A stretch of DNA of 64,000 nt from Gemmatimonadota bacterium (GCA_028287235.1 JAQBQB010000030.1:372001-436000), one strand, 5' to 3'; numbered from the stretch's first letter, positions 33,987 to 42,108 are shown. Notes: generated from the sequence alone by a model not told the origin. Numbers and translations: made by a program.

Positions 33987-34943
33987 ATGCGCGCGACGGC
34001 GGTGATCATGCTCTCGATCATCGCGAGCTGCGACCGGACGGCCGGTGCGAACCAGCCCGCCCGGCGTGGACCCGCACTTCCCGATTCGATGGGCGCGGCG
34101 CCGACGCACGTCTCCGTGGTGCGGACCCGTGCCCGGCCGGAGCTGTTGGAGAATTCCACTGCCGCGATGAGCCACCGCCAGCCCGGCGTGTTCTTCACGA
34201 TCAACGACTCGGGAAACGATCCCGTTCTGTTCGCGATGGACACGACCGGCGCCGACCGCGGTGCGTGGCCGGTGCGCGGCGCGACGAACGTCGATTGGGA
34301 ATCGGCGGCGATCGGTCCGTGCGCGCCGCCGGGCGTCGCCGAGTGCGTGTACATCGGCGACACCGGAGACAACCTGGCGCATCACCGGTCCCGCGCCGTG
34401 TATCGCGTGGCCGAGCCCGCGGCGAACGGCTCGACCGACTCCATTGTCGCGGAAAAGCTTTCGTACGTGTATGCCGACGGACCGCACGACGTCGAGGCGA
34501 TGTACGTGGCGCGAAATGGCGACATGTTCTTCATCACCAAGCGGCGCCTCAAGAACGGCGCTGGCGCGTTGCGCCCCGCGCTCGTCTTCAAGCTGAGCGC
34601 CGCGGAGTGGAGCGCTCACCGGCAGGTTGTCGCACAGCTCGTCGACAGCCTCTCTCTGGTGCCGGGGTCGGCGCCCCTTCGCGTGATCACCGACGCGTCG
34701 CTGTCGCCAGACGCGCGGCACCTCGCGGTTCGCACCTACATGCAAGTCTACGTCTACGCCACCGATCCACTTACCGGACGCGTGCTTCGCGCCGTGCCGC
34801 CGAGCGTTTGCAACATCGTGTCGCTCGGCGAGCCGCAAGGTGAGGGCGTGACGTGGGCGGACAACGGCGGACGGCTGGTGTTCACGAGCGAGGGCCAGGA
34901 ACAGCCGATCCGCATCGCCAACTGTCCGCTGCCGCGCGGGTGA
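33987..34943 (+). CDS. Lipoprotein with beta-propeller-like region
   Basis: A 318-residue exported protein. The signal MRATAVIMLSIIASC ends at a lipobox IASC, so it is probably a lipoprotein. The mature part has repeated strands with VYIGDTGDN, FITKRR, ARHLAVRTYMQ, like propeller proteins such as those of the phytase/NHL type, but no clear family is named. Start ATG 33987 is where the signal peptide begins; an upstream ATG at 33951 would overlap the divergent peptidase start. Confidence 0.6.
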   Translation: MRATAVIMLSIIASCDRTAGANQPARRGPALPDSMGAAPTHVSVVRTRARPELLENSTAAMSHRQPGVFFTINDSGNDPVLFAMDTTGADRGAWPVRGATNVDWESAAIGPCAPPGVAECVYIGDTGDNLAHHRSRAVYRVAEPAANGSTDSIVAEKLSYVYADGPHDVEAMYVARNGDMFFITKRRLKNGAGALRPALVFKLSAAEWSAHRQVVAQLVDSLSLVPGSAPLRVITDASLSPDARHLAVRTYMQVYVYATDPLTGRVLRAVPPSVCNIVSLGEPQGEGVTWADNGGRLVFTSEGQEQPIRIANCPLPRG

Positions 34944-34961
34944 TCGCGGTTTGCTGGTTCG

Positions 34962-35459
34962 TTACCAGGGCTCGTCGGCCGACGGACCGTAGATCGACGG
35001 CACCTGGCCACCTGCCATGCGCACGTACACCGAGAGCTGGCCACGGTGGTGAATCTGGTCGTGCAGCATGAACCAGACGAACGACTCGAGGGGGATGTCG
35101 CCCATCTGCTTCGGGCCGGTGAAGAATTTCACGGTCCCCTCGAGCGACTCGTTCGTCGAGTGGTGGAGCGCTTCAACCACGTCGTCGTGCCCTTTCTTGA
35201 ACTCGGCGAGGATCGCGTCGAACGAGTCCGGCGCCTTGGGGAACCCGCCGCCGAACGGCTCGCCGCGCAGCGCCTTGACGATCGGCAACTGCTCGACGAC
35301 GAAGGTCCACGCGAGCGTCGCGGCGGAGCTCGATCTATCGTGCGGCTTGAAGTTGGACTGATGCTTCGGCAGTGCGTCGAGCACGCGTTGCGTGGTCGCA
35401 TGTTCGCGCTGATATGCATCGAGAAAGCGCGATTTGTGGGACTGCTGGGTGGTGGCCAT
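34962..35459 (-). CDS. DinB-family protein
   Basis: A 165-residue DinB-type bundle: KSRFLDAYQREHATTQRVLD, then a C-terminal HDQIHHRGQLSVYVRMAGG with the conserved His pair. Metal-dependent thiol transferase or damage protein by family; substrate unknown. ATG 35459 has AGGAA about 8 nt upstream. It follows the RuvC-like gene after the hairpin element at 35492. Confidence 0.82.
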   Translation of the reverse strand: MATTQQSHKSRFLDAYQREHATTQRVLDALPKHQSNFKPHDRSSSAATLAWTFVVEQLPIVKALRGEPFGGGFPKAPDSFDAILAEFKKGHDDVVEALHHSTNESLEGTVKFFTGPKQMGDIPLESFVWFMLHDQIHHRGQLSVYVRMAGGQVPSIYGPSADEPW

Positions 35460-35491
35460 GGTGGTTCCTGTCGTGGGTCGTGGCGGGGCCA

Positions 35492-35572
35492 CTACAATGC
35501 CCGATGTTCGGCGGGTGCAGCAAGGGCGAGCATTCCGACGAGCCTGCAAGCTGCCGTTCGTCCCTCTCTTAG
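35492..35572. repeat. AATGC-type intergenic hairpin E (attC-like)
   Basis: Reads CTACAATGC then GATGTTCGGCGG on the left, with a right arm through the stop codon of the RuvC-like gene ending CTCTTAG. The arms pair imperfectly (CTA at the ends, CGGC and TGCAG inside). It fills the gap from that stop to 32 nt before the DinB start. Same design as the elements at 36539, 56390, 57615, 58732 and 63865. Confidence 0.45.
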
Positions 35573-36036
35573 CGGAGCAATCCCGGCGGAAGGCGCCGCA
35601 GCCAGCGGAGGTGCAGCGCACCCCACAGGCCGATCATGATCGCCTCGGCGGCGTCGTGCCGGAGAGACGTGGGACGGCGCGCGTCCGACCAGTCGATGAT
35701 CGCGCGCGCGAGGCGGCCGGCCGTCTCCTTCGCCTGAGCGCCCGAGCGCTGTTCGCGCGGCAGCAAAAAGGTGGAGCGCCATTCCTCCGCGGTCACACGC
35801 GTCACCTCGAGGTGGCGTTTGGTCGCCTCGGACTCCCAACTGTCGGCGATCGCACCGCCGCCTTCGAGCACGACGTGCGAGAGATCCGCGTCGGCGGTGA
35901 GCAGCGCGGGGAGCGCGCGCCGCAAGCGCGCGGCGCTCCCGAAATTCTGCGATCGGTACCATCGAAGCCGGCCGTCGTCGTCGAAGGACGCGAGCCCGGT
36001 GCGCACGCCGACGTCGACGGCGAGCAGCGAGGCCAT
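35569..36036 (-). CDS. RuvC-like RNase H-fold protein
   Basis: A 155-residue protein that looks like a small RuvC/YqgF-type nuclease. Asp in LLAVDVGVRTGLA, Glu in VVLEGGG and His-Asp in HDAAEAIMIGLWG match the acidic active-site positions of the Holliday-junction resolvase fold. RuvC itself is larger and differs elsewhere, so the job is unknown. It lies 13 nt downstream of a DinB gene and just before the hairpin element E. Confidence 0.5.
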   Translation of the reverse strand: MASLLAVDVGVRTGLASFDDDGRLRWYRSQNFGSAARLRRALPALLTADADLSHVVLEGGGAIADSWESEATKRHLEVTRVTAEEWRSTFLLPREQRSGAQAKETAGRLARAIIDWSDARRPTSLRHDAAEAIMIGLWGALHLRWLRRLPPGLLR

Positions 36037-36049
36037 TCAGGACGACTCG

Positions 36050-36529
36050 TCAGCTCGCCGGCCACGCGCCCAGCAGGCGGCGCACGGCGATGATCTGTCC
36101 CACGTGGTACGAGGTGTGGTCGACGGCGACGAGAACGGTGCGCAGATACGTCTGCCCGGTGCCGTGCGGAATCTTCGCCGTCAGGTCGCGCGACTCGTCG
36201 ACGGTGAACTTGGCGAGGGCGGCGTTGTCGCGATGGTACGCTTCGATGCACTCGTTCCAGGCCGCGTCGCTTTCCGGCGCCGGCGTGGGCGGCCAGTAGT
36301 CGTCGGGCCATTTGGGCTCGTGATAGTTCTCATTCGTACAGAACTCGAGGAGGTCGTGCTGCGTGCGGCGGATGTGCTCGACGAGCTCCCACGCCGAGTG
36401 CGGAAAATTCTCGGGGCGCCGTCCGCGCAGGTTGCCCGGAAGGTTGGCGATGGCCGAATCGAACTTCGCGTGCGCCTGCTCCCAGTCGAGCGCGGAAGCA
36501 ACGATGTGGCGCCAGTCGTTGGTTGGCAT
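36050..36529 (-). CDS. DinB-family protein
   Basis: A 159-residue DinB bundle with HSAWELVEHIRRTQHDLLEF and VDHTSYHVGQIIAVRRLLG, carrying the conserved His positions. The start is an ATG 12 nt after the AATGC of hairpin element D. It is followed 13 nt later by the RuvC-like gene, probably on the same transcript. Confidence 0.85.
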   Translation of the reverse strand: MPTNDWRHIVASALDWEQAHAKFDSAIANLPGNLRGRRPENFPHSAWELVEHIRRTQHDLLEFCTNENYHEPKWPDDYWPPTPAPESDAAWNECIEAYHRDNAALAKFTVDESRDLTAKIPHGTGQTYLRTVLVAVDHTSYHVGQIIAVRRLLGAWPAS

Positions 36530-36538
36530 GAGCTCAGA

Positions 36539-36660
36539 GCTAATGCACTTCGGCGCTACCCGTCAACCGGGCGCTTCCGTAGCTAGACGCGCCGGTGGCC
36601 TACCGGACGGTCCTCGAGGACGCCATGACGGCGAGACGCGCCCAGGATGAATTATTAGTT
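36539..36660. repeat. AATGC-type intergenic hairpin D (attC-like)
   Basis: GCTAATGCACTTCGGCGC at 36539-36556 on the left pairs with a right arm ending ATTATTAGTT (CTAAT/ATTAG outer, GGCGC-like inner). The middle has an ACCGG-GCGC stem and a GGTCCTCGAGGAC palindrome. The right arm overlaps the TAA stop of the GNAT gene, the left end is 9 nt from the DinB start. On the other strand it starts CTAATAATTCAT, close to classic attC left ends. Confidence 0.5.
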
Positions 36661-37134
36661 GTCAAATGAGCGTTCCAGAATGATCAGCTCATCGAGCAAG
36701 CCGGAGGCGATCTCCTTGTTCAACCGGCGCGTCTCGCGGTAACCTTCGCGGAGGTAGAAGCGCAGCGCGCCGGGGTTGAATCCGGAGCAGGTGATCCACG
36801 CCCGACAATAGCCTGCAGCCGTAATCTGCCGCTCGGCGGATCGGAGCAACACGGGGCCCACGCCCGTGCGCTGCGCCGTGGGGTCGACCCAGAGCCCGTT
36901 GACTTCGTCGTCGAGCGGCTGCACTACGCCCACGATCGTTCCGTCACGCTCGGCCACGGTCATCGCCGGCCAGTATTGCGCGTACCATGTAGGCTCACGA
37001 TCCAGCGTACGCCAAAATTCCACGAGCGCCGGCGGACCTGCGAGCTCGAAGGCGCTGAGCCAGGACCGCCGGCCGAGATCGATCAGCGCCGGAAGGTCCG
37101 CCTCGGCGGCCGGTCGAAGCGAGACGTCCGTCAG
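36655..37134 (-). CDS. GNAT-family N-acetyltransferase, probable CTG start
   Basis: A 159-residue acetyltransferase: DVSLRPAAEADLPALIDLG opening, VDPTAQRTGVGPVLLRSAE as the acetyl-CoA loop (Q/R-x-x-G-x-G/A type), and ALRFYLREGYRE at the end. The domain starts so close to the upstream DinB stop that the only in-frame start nearby is CTG at 37134, overlapping that stop as CTGA; the next ATG would cut off the first half. Substrate unknown. The stop lies in hairpin D. Confidence 0.75.
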   Translation of the reverse strand: MTDVSLRPAAEADLPALIDLGRRSWLSAFELAGPPALVEFWRTLDREPTWYAQYWPAMTVAERDGTIVGVVQPLDDEVNGLWVDPTAQRTGVGPVLLRSAERQITAAGYCRAWITCSGFNPGALRFYLREGYRETRRLNKEIASGLLDELIILERSFDN

Positions 37135-37601
37135 GGGCGCGCGCGCTTCAGGAGCGCGATCTGGCCGCCGTGATAAGTACCGTGCTCGATCACGCCGCGA
37201 ATCATGTGTTCGGCGGTGTGTGGCGCGCCCGCGGTGGGGATGGGGAGTGCCAGGTCGCCGTCGGAGAGCCGGCTCACCGCGCGCGCCAGATCGCGATAGC
37301 TCTGGTCGAGCCGGCCGATCGCCGCGGCCCACTGTTCGGCCGTCGGCTCGGCGGGCGCGGGGAAGTCCTCGGCTGGCGGCGGCGACTCGACCGCGTCCCC
37401 GCGCAGGCGCGCGCGCGCGATCTCGGCCCAGACGGCCGTGTGCAGCACCAGTTCCCAAATCGTGTGTCCACCGGGCACCGGCCGGGCCGCCGCGGCGTCG
37501 GGCGACACGCCGTTCAGAATCTCTAATAGCGCCGGCCCATGCCACATCGGGCCGTCGAGCGTGCGCTCGATGTGGTTCGCGAGCCCAGTCACAGAATCCA
37601 T
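37131..37601 (-). CDS. DinB-family protein
   Basis: A 156-residue DinB bundle: HTIWELVLHTAVWAEIARAR and HMIRGVIEHGTYHGGQIALLK with the conserved His residues. It is the first gene of the leftward DinB-GNAT pair; its TGA overlaps the GNAT start. The family's thiol-linked or metal-dependent reactions cannot be narrowed down here. Confidence 0.85.
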   Translation of the reverse strand: MDSVTGLANHIERTLDGPMWHGPALLEILNGVSPDAAAARPVPGGHTIWELVLHTAVWAEIARARLRGDAVESPPPAEDFPAPAEPTAEQWAAAIGRLDQSYRDLARAVSRLSDGDLALPIPTAGAPHTAEHMIRGVIEHGTYHGGQIALLKRARP

Positions 37602-37688
37602 GCCAAGTTCTCAGGAAATGTTCGGTTTTTCTAGCGGCCGAAATGCGAAAAAGGCGTGCGTGCTTCCAGGACCGACTAACTTTCTGTC

Positions 37689-38030
37689 GTGAATACCGCA
37701 CTGACTTCCCGCGCCGACGCCGCGACCGACATTCCGCCCGCGGCGACCGCGCGCCGGCTCAACAACCAGATCGCGCGCGCGTTCCGCGGCACCTACGGCG
37801 CGCGCACGGGCCTTCGCACGATCGTCCGGCTCACCACGCACCAGATGCTGCAGTCCGGCATGCCGCGCGACGCGATCCAGCGAACGCTCGAGCAGTGCGT
37901 GCTCAACCACCCCGCCCGGCTTCTCAGCGACCCGCACAACATCGTGACGGGCGAGTCGCAGTCGACCACGCTCGCGCAGCTCACGCGTCAGTGGTCGGAC
38001 GAAGTCACGCTCGACGTCGTGGCCGAATAA
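37689..38030 (+). CDS. Conserved protein of unknown function
   Basis: A 113-residue soluble, mainly helical protein (LNNQIARAFRGTYGARTGL, RDAIQRTLEQCVLNHP). Start GTG 37689. It is divergent from the DinB gene at 37131. A hairpin follows at 38038. I recognise no family. Confidence 0.5.
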   Translation: MNTALTSRADAATDIPPAATARRLNNQIARAFRGTYGARTGLRTIVRLTTHQMLQSGMPRDAIQRTLEQCVLNHPARLLSDPHNIVTGESQSTTLAQLTRQWSDEVTLDVVAE

Positions 38031-38037
38031 CGGAATA

Positions 38038-38063
38038 CGCCGGACCGCCGGCAAATTCCGGCG
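38038..38063. terminator. Hairpin after the 37689 gene
   Basis: CGCCGGA pairs with TCCGGCG around 12 nt, 7 nt after the TAA stop. No U-tract follows, so it is a weak terminator candidate. Confidence 0.4.
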
Positions 38064-38170
38064 CGCGCACTTGCCGACAGTACGCGGGATACGGGAACGG
38101 CGTTGAACCGCGGCAATGGGATCCGCCGCGCCGGTCGAGTGGCGGCTTCAGGCGCGTCGAGCGTAGATCC

Positions 38171-38210
38171 CGACACTCGCTCGCTGCGCTCGCTCGTGCG
38201 GGATGACAAC
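38171..38210. repeat. REP-like interspersed element, copy 3
   Basis: CGACACTCGCTCGCTGCGCT then CGCTCGTGCGGGATGACAAC, matching the copies at 4893 and 10871 (CGCTnCGCTC...GGATGACAA). It ends just before the DUF1697 gene stop, as copy 2 ends at the PrcB-like stop. Confidence 0.65.
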
Positions 38211-38212
38211 CG

Positions 38213-38767
38213 TCAACGCGCCTCGGCGCCGTATTTCGTCGCCAGCTTGCGCACTGTCGTCACGTTGCGCGTGGTGACCGGTTTTCCGCCGAGCGCCCGG
38301 GACAGCACTTTTCCCGGCACGAGACTCCCGCCCATCCCCGCGCGGCACAGCCAATAGAGCTCGCGGCCGTGAACGTGAAACTCGTCGACCTCCGTACGAA
38401 GCGCGGCGACAGCCTCGCACACCGCGGCATCCGGCGCATCGCCCAGGAAGCCGATGGCGAGAGGGCACGACTCGGGCACGCCCGGAAAGGCCTGATACCG
38501 AATCGCCGCCTCGAGCTCCGCCGGAGTACGGATGAACGTCGCCACCTCGTAGCCGAGCGCGTCGGACAATTGCTTCTCGATCCGCCGCTCGAGCTTCTGC
38601 GTGTCGATCGCGGGCGACTCGAAGATGACGTTGCCGCTGGCGATGAACGTGGAGACGTTGGCGAAGCCGAGCGCCTCGAACAGCTCGCACAGGCGGTCCA
38701 TCTTCACGACGTGGCCGCCGACGTTGATGGCGCGCAGCAACGCGATGTACCGGTGACGGCGCGCCAC
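38213..38767 (-). CDS. DUF1697-family protein
   Basis: A 184-residue protein. The opening HRYIALLRAINVGGH is the DUF1697 hallmark, followed by LFEALGFANVSTFIASGNVIF and a C-terminal TTRNVTTVRKLA. Function of the family is unknown; a nucleotide or nucleic-acid-binding role has been suggested from the fold. GTG 38767 is taken because the family opens there and the upstream gene ends 13 nt away. Confidence 0.85.
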   Translation of the reverse strand: MARRHRYIALLRAINVGGHVVKMDRLCELFEALGFANVSTFIASGNVIFESPAIDTQKLERRIEKQLSDALGYEVATFIRTPAELEAAIRYQAFPGVPESCPLAIGFLGDAPDAAVCEAVAALRTEVDEFHVHGRELYWLCRAGMGGSLVPGKVLSRALGGKPVTTRNVTTVRKLATKYGAEAR

Positions 38768-38780
38768 GATCGACGCTCGC

Positions 38781-39119
38781 CTATGCGCCGAGCGCGCGGC
38801 GCTCGAACAGGGCCATGTCGGCCGCGCCCGCAGGCGCCGCGCGCAGCTCCGTGATCCAGCTCTCGGCCGCCGGCATCCCTGGCAGCTTCTCGGGAGCCGC
38901 GTTGACGAAGGTCGCCCAGCCGGGTGCGTCCTCGCGTACCTCGACCTCGGAGCCGTCGCGGAGCTCGATCGCCACGCAGATCGGCTCTCGGTCGGGAAGC
39001 GCGCGCGTGTAGGCGCGAACACGCGCGACGTCGCTCCACTTTCCGGCGGCGAGACACCGCCCGTCTTGCCAGAGCCCGAACCCCGCCGCCACAACGACAA
39101 TCCGTCCACGATCAATCAT
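38781..39119 (-). CDS. Conserved protein of unknown function
   Basis: A 112-residue soluble protein of beta type (IVVVAAGFGLWQDGR; VAIELRDGSEVEVRED) with WATFVNAAPEKLPGMP in the second half. It is upstream of and close to the DUF1697 gene, probably co-transcribed. I do not recognise a family. Confidence 0.5.
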   Translation of the reverse strand: MIDRGRIVVVAAGFGLWQDGRCLAAGKWSDVARVRAYTRALPDREPICVAIELRDGSEVEVREDAPGWATFVNAAPEKLPGMPAAESWITELRAAPAGAADMALFERRALGA

Positions 39120-39200
39120 GCATGCAAGCTATCGGGACGCTCGGAGCGCCGTTAGCGTGCGACGTGGACAGCGCCATTTTCCCGCACTCGAGGTCGCACG

Positions 39201-39662
39201 GTGAAACTCTGGATCGACGCCGACGCCGCGCCCCGCGACGTGAAGGAGATCGTCTTTCGCGTGTCGGAACGACTAAAGCTCGAGACGGTGCTCGTCGCCA
39301 ACCAGCGAGTTCAACTTCCGCTCGGCTACACTTTTCTCTCGGCCGTGCGCGTAGACGGCGGGCCCGACGTGGCCGACCGCCACATCGCTGAGACGTCGCT
39401 CGCCGGAGACGTCGCGGTGACGGCGGACATTCCGCTCGCGTCGATCCTCGTGGGCAAGGGCGTGCTCGTGCTCGATCCGCGCGGCACGGAGTACACCACC
39501 GAGAACATCGGCGAGCGGCTCACTGTGCGCGACTTCATGGAAGGGCTTCGCGGCGCGGGCGTGGAAACGGGAGGACCCAAAGGCTACAGCGCGCGCGACA
39601 AGCAGGCGTTCGCGTCGGCCCTCGACCGGATTCTCACGCGCGCGTTACGGGCCGCTAAATGA
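39201..39662 (+). CDS. YaiI/YqxD-family protein (DUF188)
   Basis: A 153-residue protein of the YaiI/YqxD family: LWIDADAAPRDVKEIVF opening, VTADIPLAS and the end KQAFASALDRIL. The acidic residues resemble a PIN/FLAP nuclease fold, but activity is unproven. GTG 39201 is the start. It ends 8 nt into the opposite gene at 39655. Confidence 0.88.
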   Translation: MKLWIDADAAPRDVKEIVFRVSERLKLETVLVANQRVQLPLGYTFLSAVRVDGGPDVADRHIAETSLAGDVAVTADIPLASILVGKGVLVLDPRGTEYTTENIGERLTVRDFMEGLRGAGVETGGPKGYSARDKQAFASALDRILTRALRAAK

Positions 39663-40020
39663 TCGGCGCCTCGTTGGCCGGTGCCGGGTCGGTCGCGACG
39701 GGCGGAAGCAGAGCCGCGATCTTCGCCGCGCGCTCCTTGTGCCGGTCGCCAAGCTCGCGGAAGATGGCCGCGGCGGGCGCGTTGCCCATGGTACCCTGCT
39801 CCTTGGCCATCGCGGCGCAGTAAGCTGCCACCTGAACCTCGTCCTCCACGTCCTGAGCCGAGAACCCGAACGACTGCTCGAACAGCAGCAGGGCAGCCAC
39901 GGCGTGGCCGTCGAACGGGGTGTCGAGAAATTGCTCGCGGATGGCGTCGAGCTGGGCACGGTTGGCGAGCACACCAGCCCATTCCGCCCGGCTCAGGGCA
40001 GGCATCACGTCGGCGGGCAC
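39655..40020 (-). CDS. Helical protein of unknown function
   Basis: A 121-residue mostly helical protein (LSRAEWAGVLANRAQLDAIR; GHAVAALLLFEQSFGFSAQD). GTG 40020 was chosen because CAGGAG lies 6 nt upstream; a start at 40092 lacks this. The end overlaps YaiI by 8 nt on the other strand. No family recognised. Confidence 0.5.
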   Translation of the reverse strand: MPADVMPALSRAEWAGVLANRAQLDAIREQFLDTPFDGHAVAALLLFEQSFGFSAQDVEDEVQVAAYCAAMAKEQGTMGNAPAAAIFRELGDRHKERAAKIAALLPPVATDPAPANEAPII

Positions 40021-40097
40021 AGCTGTCTCCTGGAAGATTGTCGGGTGTAGCTTACTGCAGGGTCGAGACCCACCAAAGATCCCGGACCGCATCGTGC

Positions 40098-40865
40098 GTG
40101 ACCGGGGTACTTAGAGAAGGATGTGACGCGCAGTACCCGCGCCCCGTCTTTCGTACAACAACCGTCAAACTACTCGTTTTGTCTCAACCGCCACACGATT
40201 CACCGTACCGCGACGCCCCGTCGGCTTCACCAGCTGCGCCCGTAAAGTCGCGCAATGCTCCTCAGGCGGATCGATCCGCCCCTCGGAAGCCCGCGAAGCC
40301 CGCCGTCGCCGCTCCACGCAGCCAGCGACAGGCTCACGTTCCGCACGACGCCGCGACCACGAAGCCGATTCGCTCGCGCACTCGCAGCCGGCGCCGTCGC
40401 GGCGGCTCCGCAACCGCCGTCCCCGAGCTCACGTCGGTCCCCACGAGCCGCAACGCCTACGTCGCGACACGCGCCTGGCTGCTGGCCGAGCACGGGCCTG
40501 TCTGCGCCTATTGCGGCGTCCGCTTTACTCCCGCCGTGATGACGCTCGACCACGTCGCTCCGCGACGCGGCCAGACCGCCTACGACCGGCGCGACAATCT
40601 CGTCCTGGCCTGTCCCGGCTGCAACATGATCAAGCGCGATCAGGCGCCGCTCGCGTTTCTGCTCGGCTCGCGCATCCGCGCGGTCAACCTCGTGAAATAC
40701 GGCGCGCACCTGAGCCCCATGCTCGTCGACCTCGCCCGTTCACTCGTGCCCGCCGAAGACCTCGACGCCGTGGACGAGTCGAGGACCGTCAAGGCGACGA
40801 ATGGTGCGAGCAGCGGCTGGGCCACGCTCGCCGATCTCGACGACGAGTCGCCTTACCGCGACTGA
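40098..40865 (+). CDS. HNH endonuclease
   Basis: An HNH nuclease of the McrA type: two CxxC knuckles (CAYCGVRF and CPGCNMIK) with the central TLDHVAPRR and NLVLACPG give the zinc-binding betabetaalpha-metal site. It cuts or nicks DNA. The 5' end is unclear: GTG 40098 and TTG 40179 are both possible, and neither has a clear ribosome site. The first about 110 residues are Pro/Arg/Ser-rich and not conserved-looking. It ends 13 nt into the opposite lspA gene. Confidence 0.75.
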   Translation: MTGVLREGCDAQYPRPVFRTTTVKLLVLSQPPHDSPYRDAPSASPAAPVKSRNAPQADRSAPRKPAKPAVAAPRSQRQAHVPHDAATTKPIRSRTRSRRRRGGSATAVPELTSVPTSRNAYVATRAWLLAEHGPVCAYCGVRFTPAVMTLDHVAPRRGQTAYDRRDNLVLACPGCNMIKRDQAPLAFLLGSRIRAVNLVKYGAHLSPMLVDLARSLVPAEDLDAVDESRTVKATNGASSGWATLADLDDESPYRD

Positions 40866-41383
40866 CCGAAGTCCGCCGCGCCGCTCGACGGCGCGGCCTG
40901 CTGGTCCGCTCGCCAGATGGCGAGCGCGAGGAGCGCCGCTCCCACCGTGACGCCGACGTCGGCCAGGTTGAACACCCACCAGAACCGGTGTGGACCCAGG
41001 CCGACGTCGATGAAGTCGACCACGCCGCGCGCCGAGCGTATGCGGTCGATGAGGTTGCCGGTGGCGCCTCCGCTCACCAGTGCAAGCGCGATGAGCTGCC
41101 AGGTGTCGTGCTCCTTCGCTCGCCGATAGAGCGATCGCATGACCTGCAGCGCGAAGAGCGCCGCGAGCGCGAATCCGATTCGCGAGAATGGGCCGAGCGA
41201 GAGGCCCATCGCCGCGTCGGGATTGTACGACAGCGTGAAGCGAACCACGTTGTCCGCGACGGCCTCCGGGAAGTCGGGCGCGCCCAGCTTCTCGACGACG
41301 ATGCTTTTCGAGCTGCAATCCACGAGGACGATCAGCAGACACACCGGCCAGAACACGCGCGCTTTTCGATTGATTCCGAACAT
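40853..41383 (-). CDS. lspA: Lipoprotein signal peptidase (signal peptidase II)
   Basis: A 176-residue inner-membrane aspartyl protease with four helices. The catalytic Asp pair is visible in GGATGNLIDRIR and FNLADVGVTVG. It removes signal peptides from prolipoproteins. The usual NxGAAF motif reads YNPDAAMGLS. ATG 41383 was chosen because GGAGAG lies upstream. Many lipoproteins in the window depend on it. Confidence 0.85.
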   Translation of the reverse strand: MFGINRKARVFWPVCLLIVLVDCSSKSIVVEKLGAPDFPEAVADNVVRFTLSYNPDAAMGLSLGPFSRIGFALAALFALQVMRSLYRRAKEHDTWQLIALALVSGGATGNLIDRIRSARGVVDFIDVGLGPHRFWWVFNLADVGVTVGAALLALAIWRADQQAAPSSGAADFGQSR

Positions 41384-41430
41384 TGGGAGCTCTCCGCTAC
41401 GCATGACCCGGCACGAACGCCGTCCGAGTA

Positions 41431-41637
41431 TTAGACCCGCGCACACGCCGGGCAGTTGAGTGTGGTGCCAAGGTGCTCGGCGCGTCCCTCGGGAGTGGTG
41501 ACCCACTCGCGTACCTGCCACGGAGGCTCGTGCCGGACATGTTGGGTGTGGCCGCACTCGAGATCGGCGACCCACTGCCCTTCGTGATCGCGATGATAGC
41601 CCGCAATTCGTCGCGGCATGGTAGGCTGTTCGATCAT
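41431..41637 (-). CDS. DUF3565-family zinc-binding-like protein
   Basis: A 68-residue protein of the DUF3565 family: IAGYHRDHEGQWVADLECGH followed by TQHVRHEPPWQ and a closing LNCPAC. Cys and His positions suggest zinc binding. Function unknown. The ATG at 41637 overlaps the DinB-like gene's stop by 4 nt; a later ATG at 41619 is also possible. Confidence 0.8.
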   Translation of the reverse strand: MIEQPTMPRRIAGYHRDHEGQWVADLECGHTQHVRHEPPWQVREWVTTPEGRAEHLGTTLNCPACARV

Positions 41638-42089
41638 TCGGAATGAACCGTCAGTTGTCCCTGTTGCGATCGTTCGCGCGGAAGACCTAGCCGGGAGCGG
41701 AGTCGACGCGTTGACTCGTCGGTGAGCGCCTCGACCGCGGCTCTGCTCTTGTTGCGGCCGTGCTCGAGATACGCGAACAGCTCGTCTTTCGTGTACACCC
41801 GCTCGGGCAATTCACTGGCCGCGTCCAGTTCGGAAAGTGTAAAAGGTGGCGGCGGCGCGAAGCCGTTTGGCGAGTCGGATGCGTAGAGGTCGAGATAGAA
41901 GAGCGTGTGGTACACGACGTACCAGAACTGCGGCGTCTGCGCGCGATCGCCCCAGAGCGCGTCGGGACAGGCGGCCATGGCATTCTCGAGCATGGCGATC
42001 GCTGCGCCGAGCTGCGACCAAAGTCGTTGATGGTCAGCGCAGGCGAGCACCAGCACTGCACCCAACAGATGGGTGGCCGGCCGGTCCAC
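41634..42089 (-). CDS. DinB-like protein, possibly truncated
   Basis: A 151-residue protein whose middle, FWYVVYHTLFYLDLYAS, is the DinB core with a metal-ligand His. The C-terminus stops after SRLGLPRERSQQGQLTVHSE, where family members usually continue with a His-containing last helix; no frameshift is visible. It may be shortened, or use a start later than 42089. It is translationally linked to DUF3565. Confidence 0.55.
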   Translation of the reverse strand: MDRPATHLLGAVLVLACADHQRLWSQLGAAIAMLENAMAACPDALWGDRAQTPQFWYVVYHTLFYLDLYASDSPNGFAPPPPFTLSELDAASELPERVYTKDELFAYLEHGRNKSRAAVEALTDESTRRLRSRLGLPRERSQQGQLTVHSE

Positions 42090-42108
42090 CGAGCCGGGTT
42101 ACGCGCGG

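Noticed and set aside
42090-42108. GTTGGGT-like core near the DinB-like start at 42089
   Set aside because: No partner arm or hairpin; consensus match to a short motif is expected by chance.
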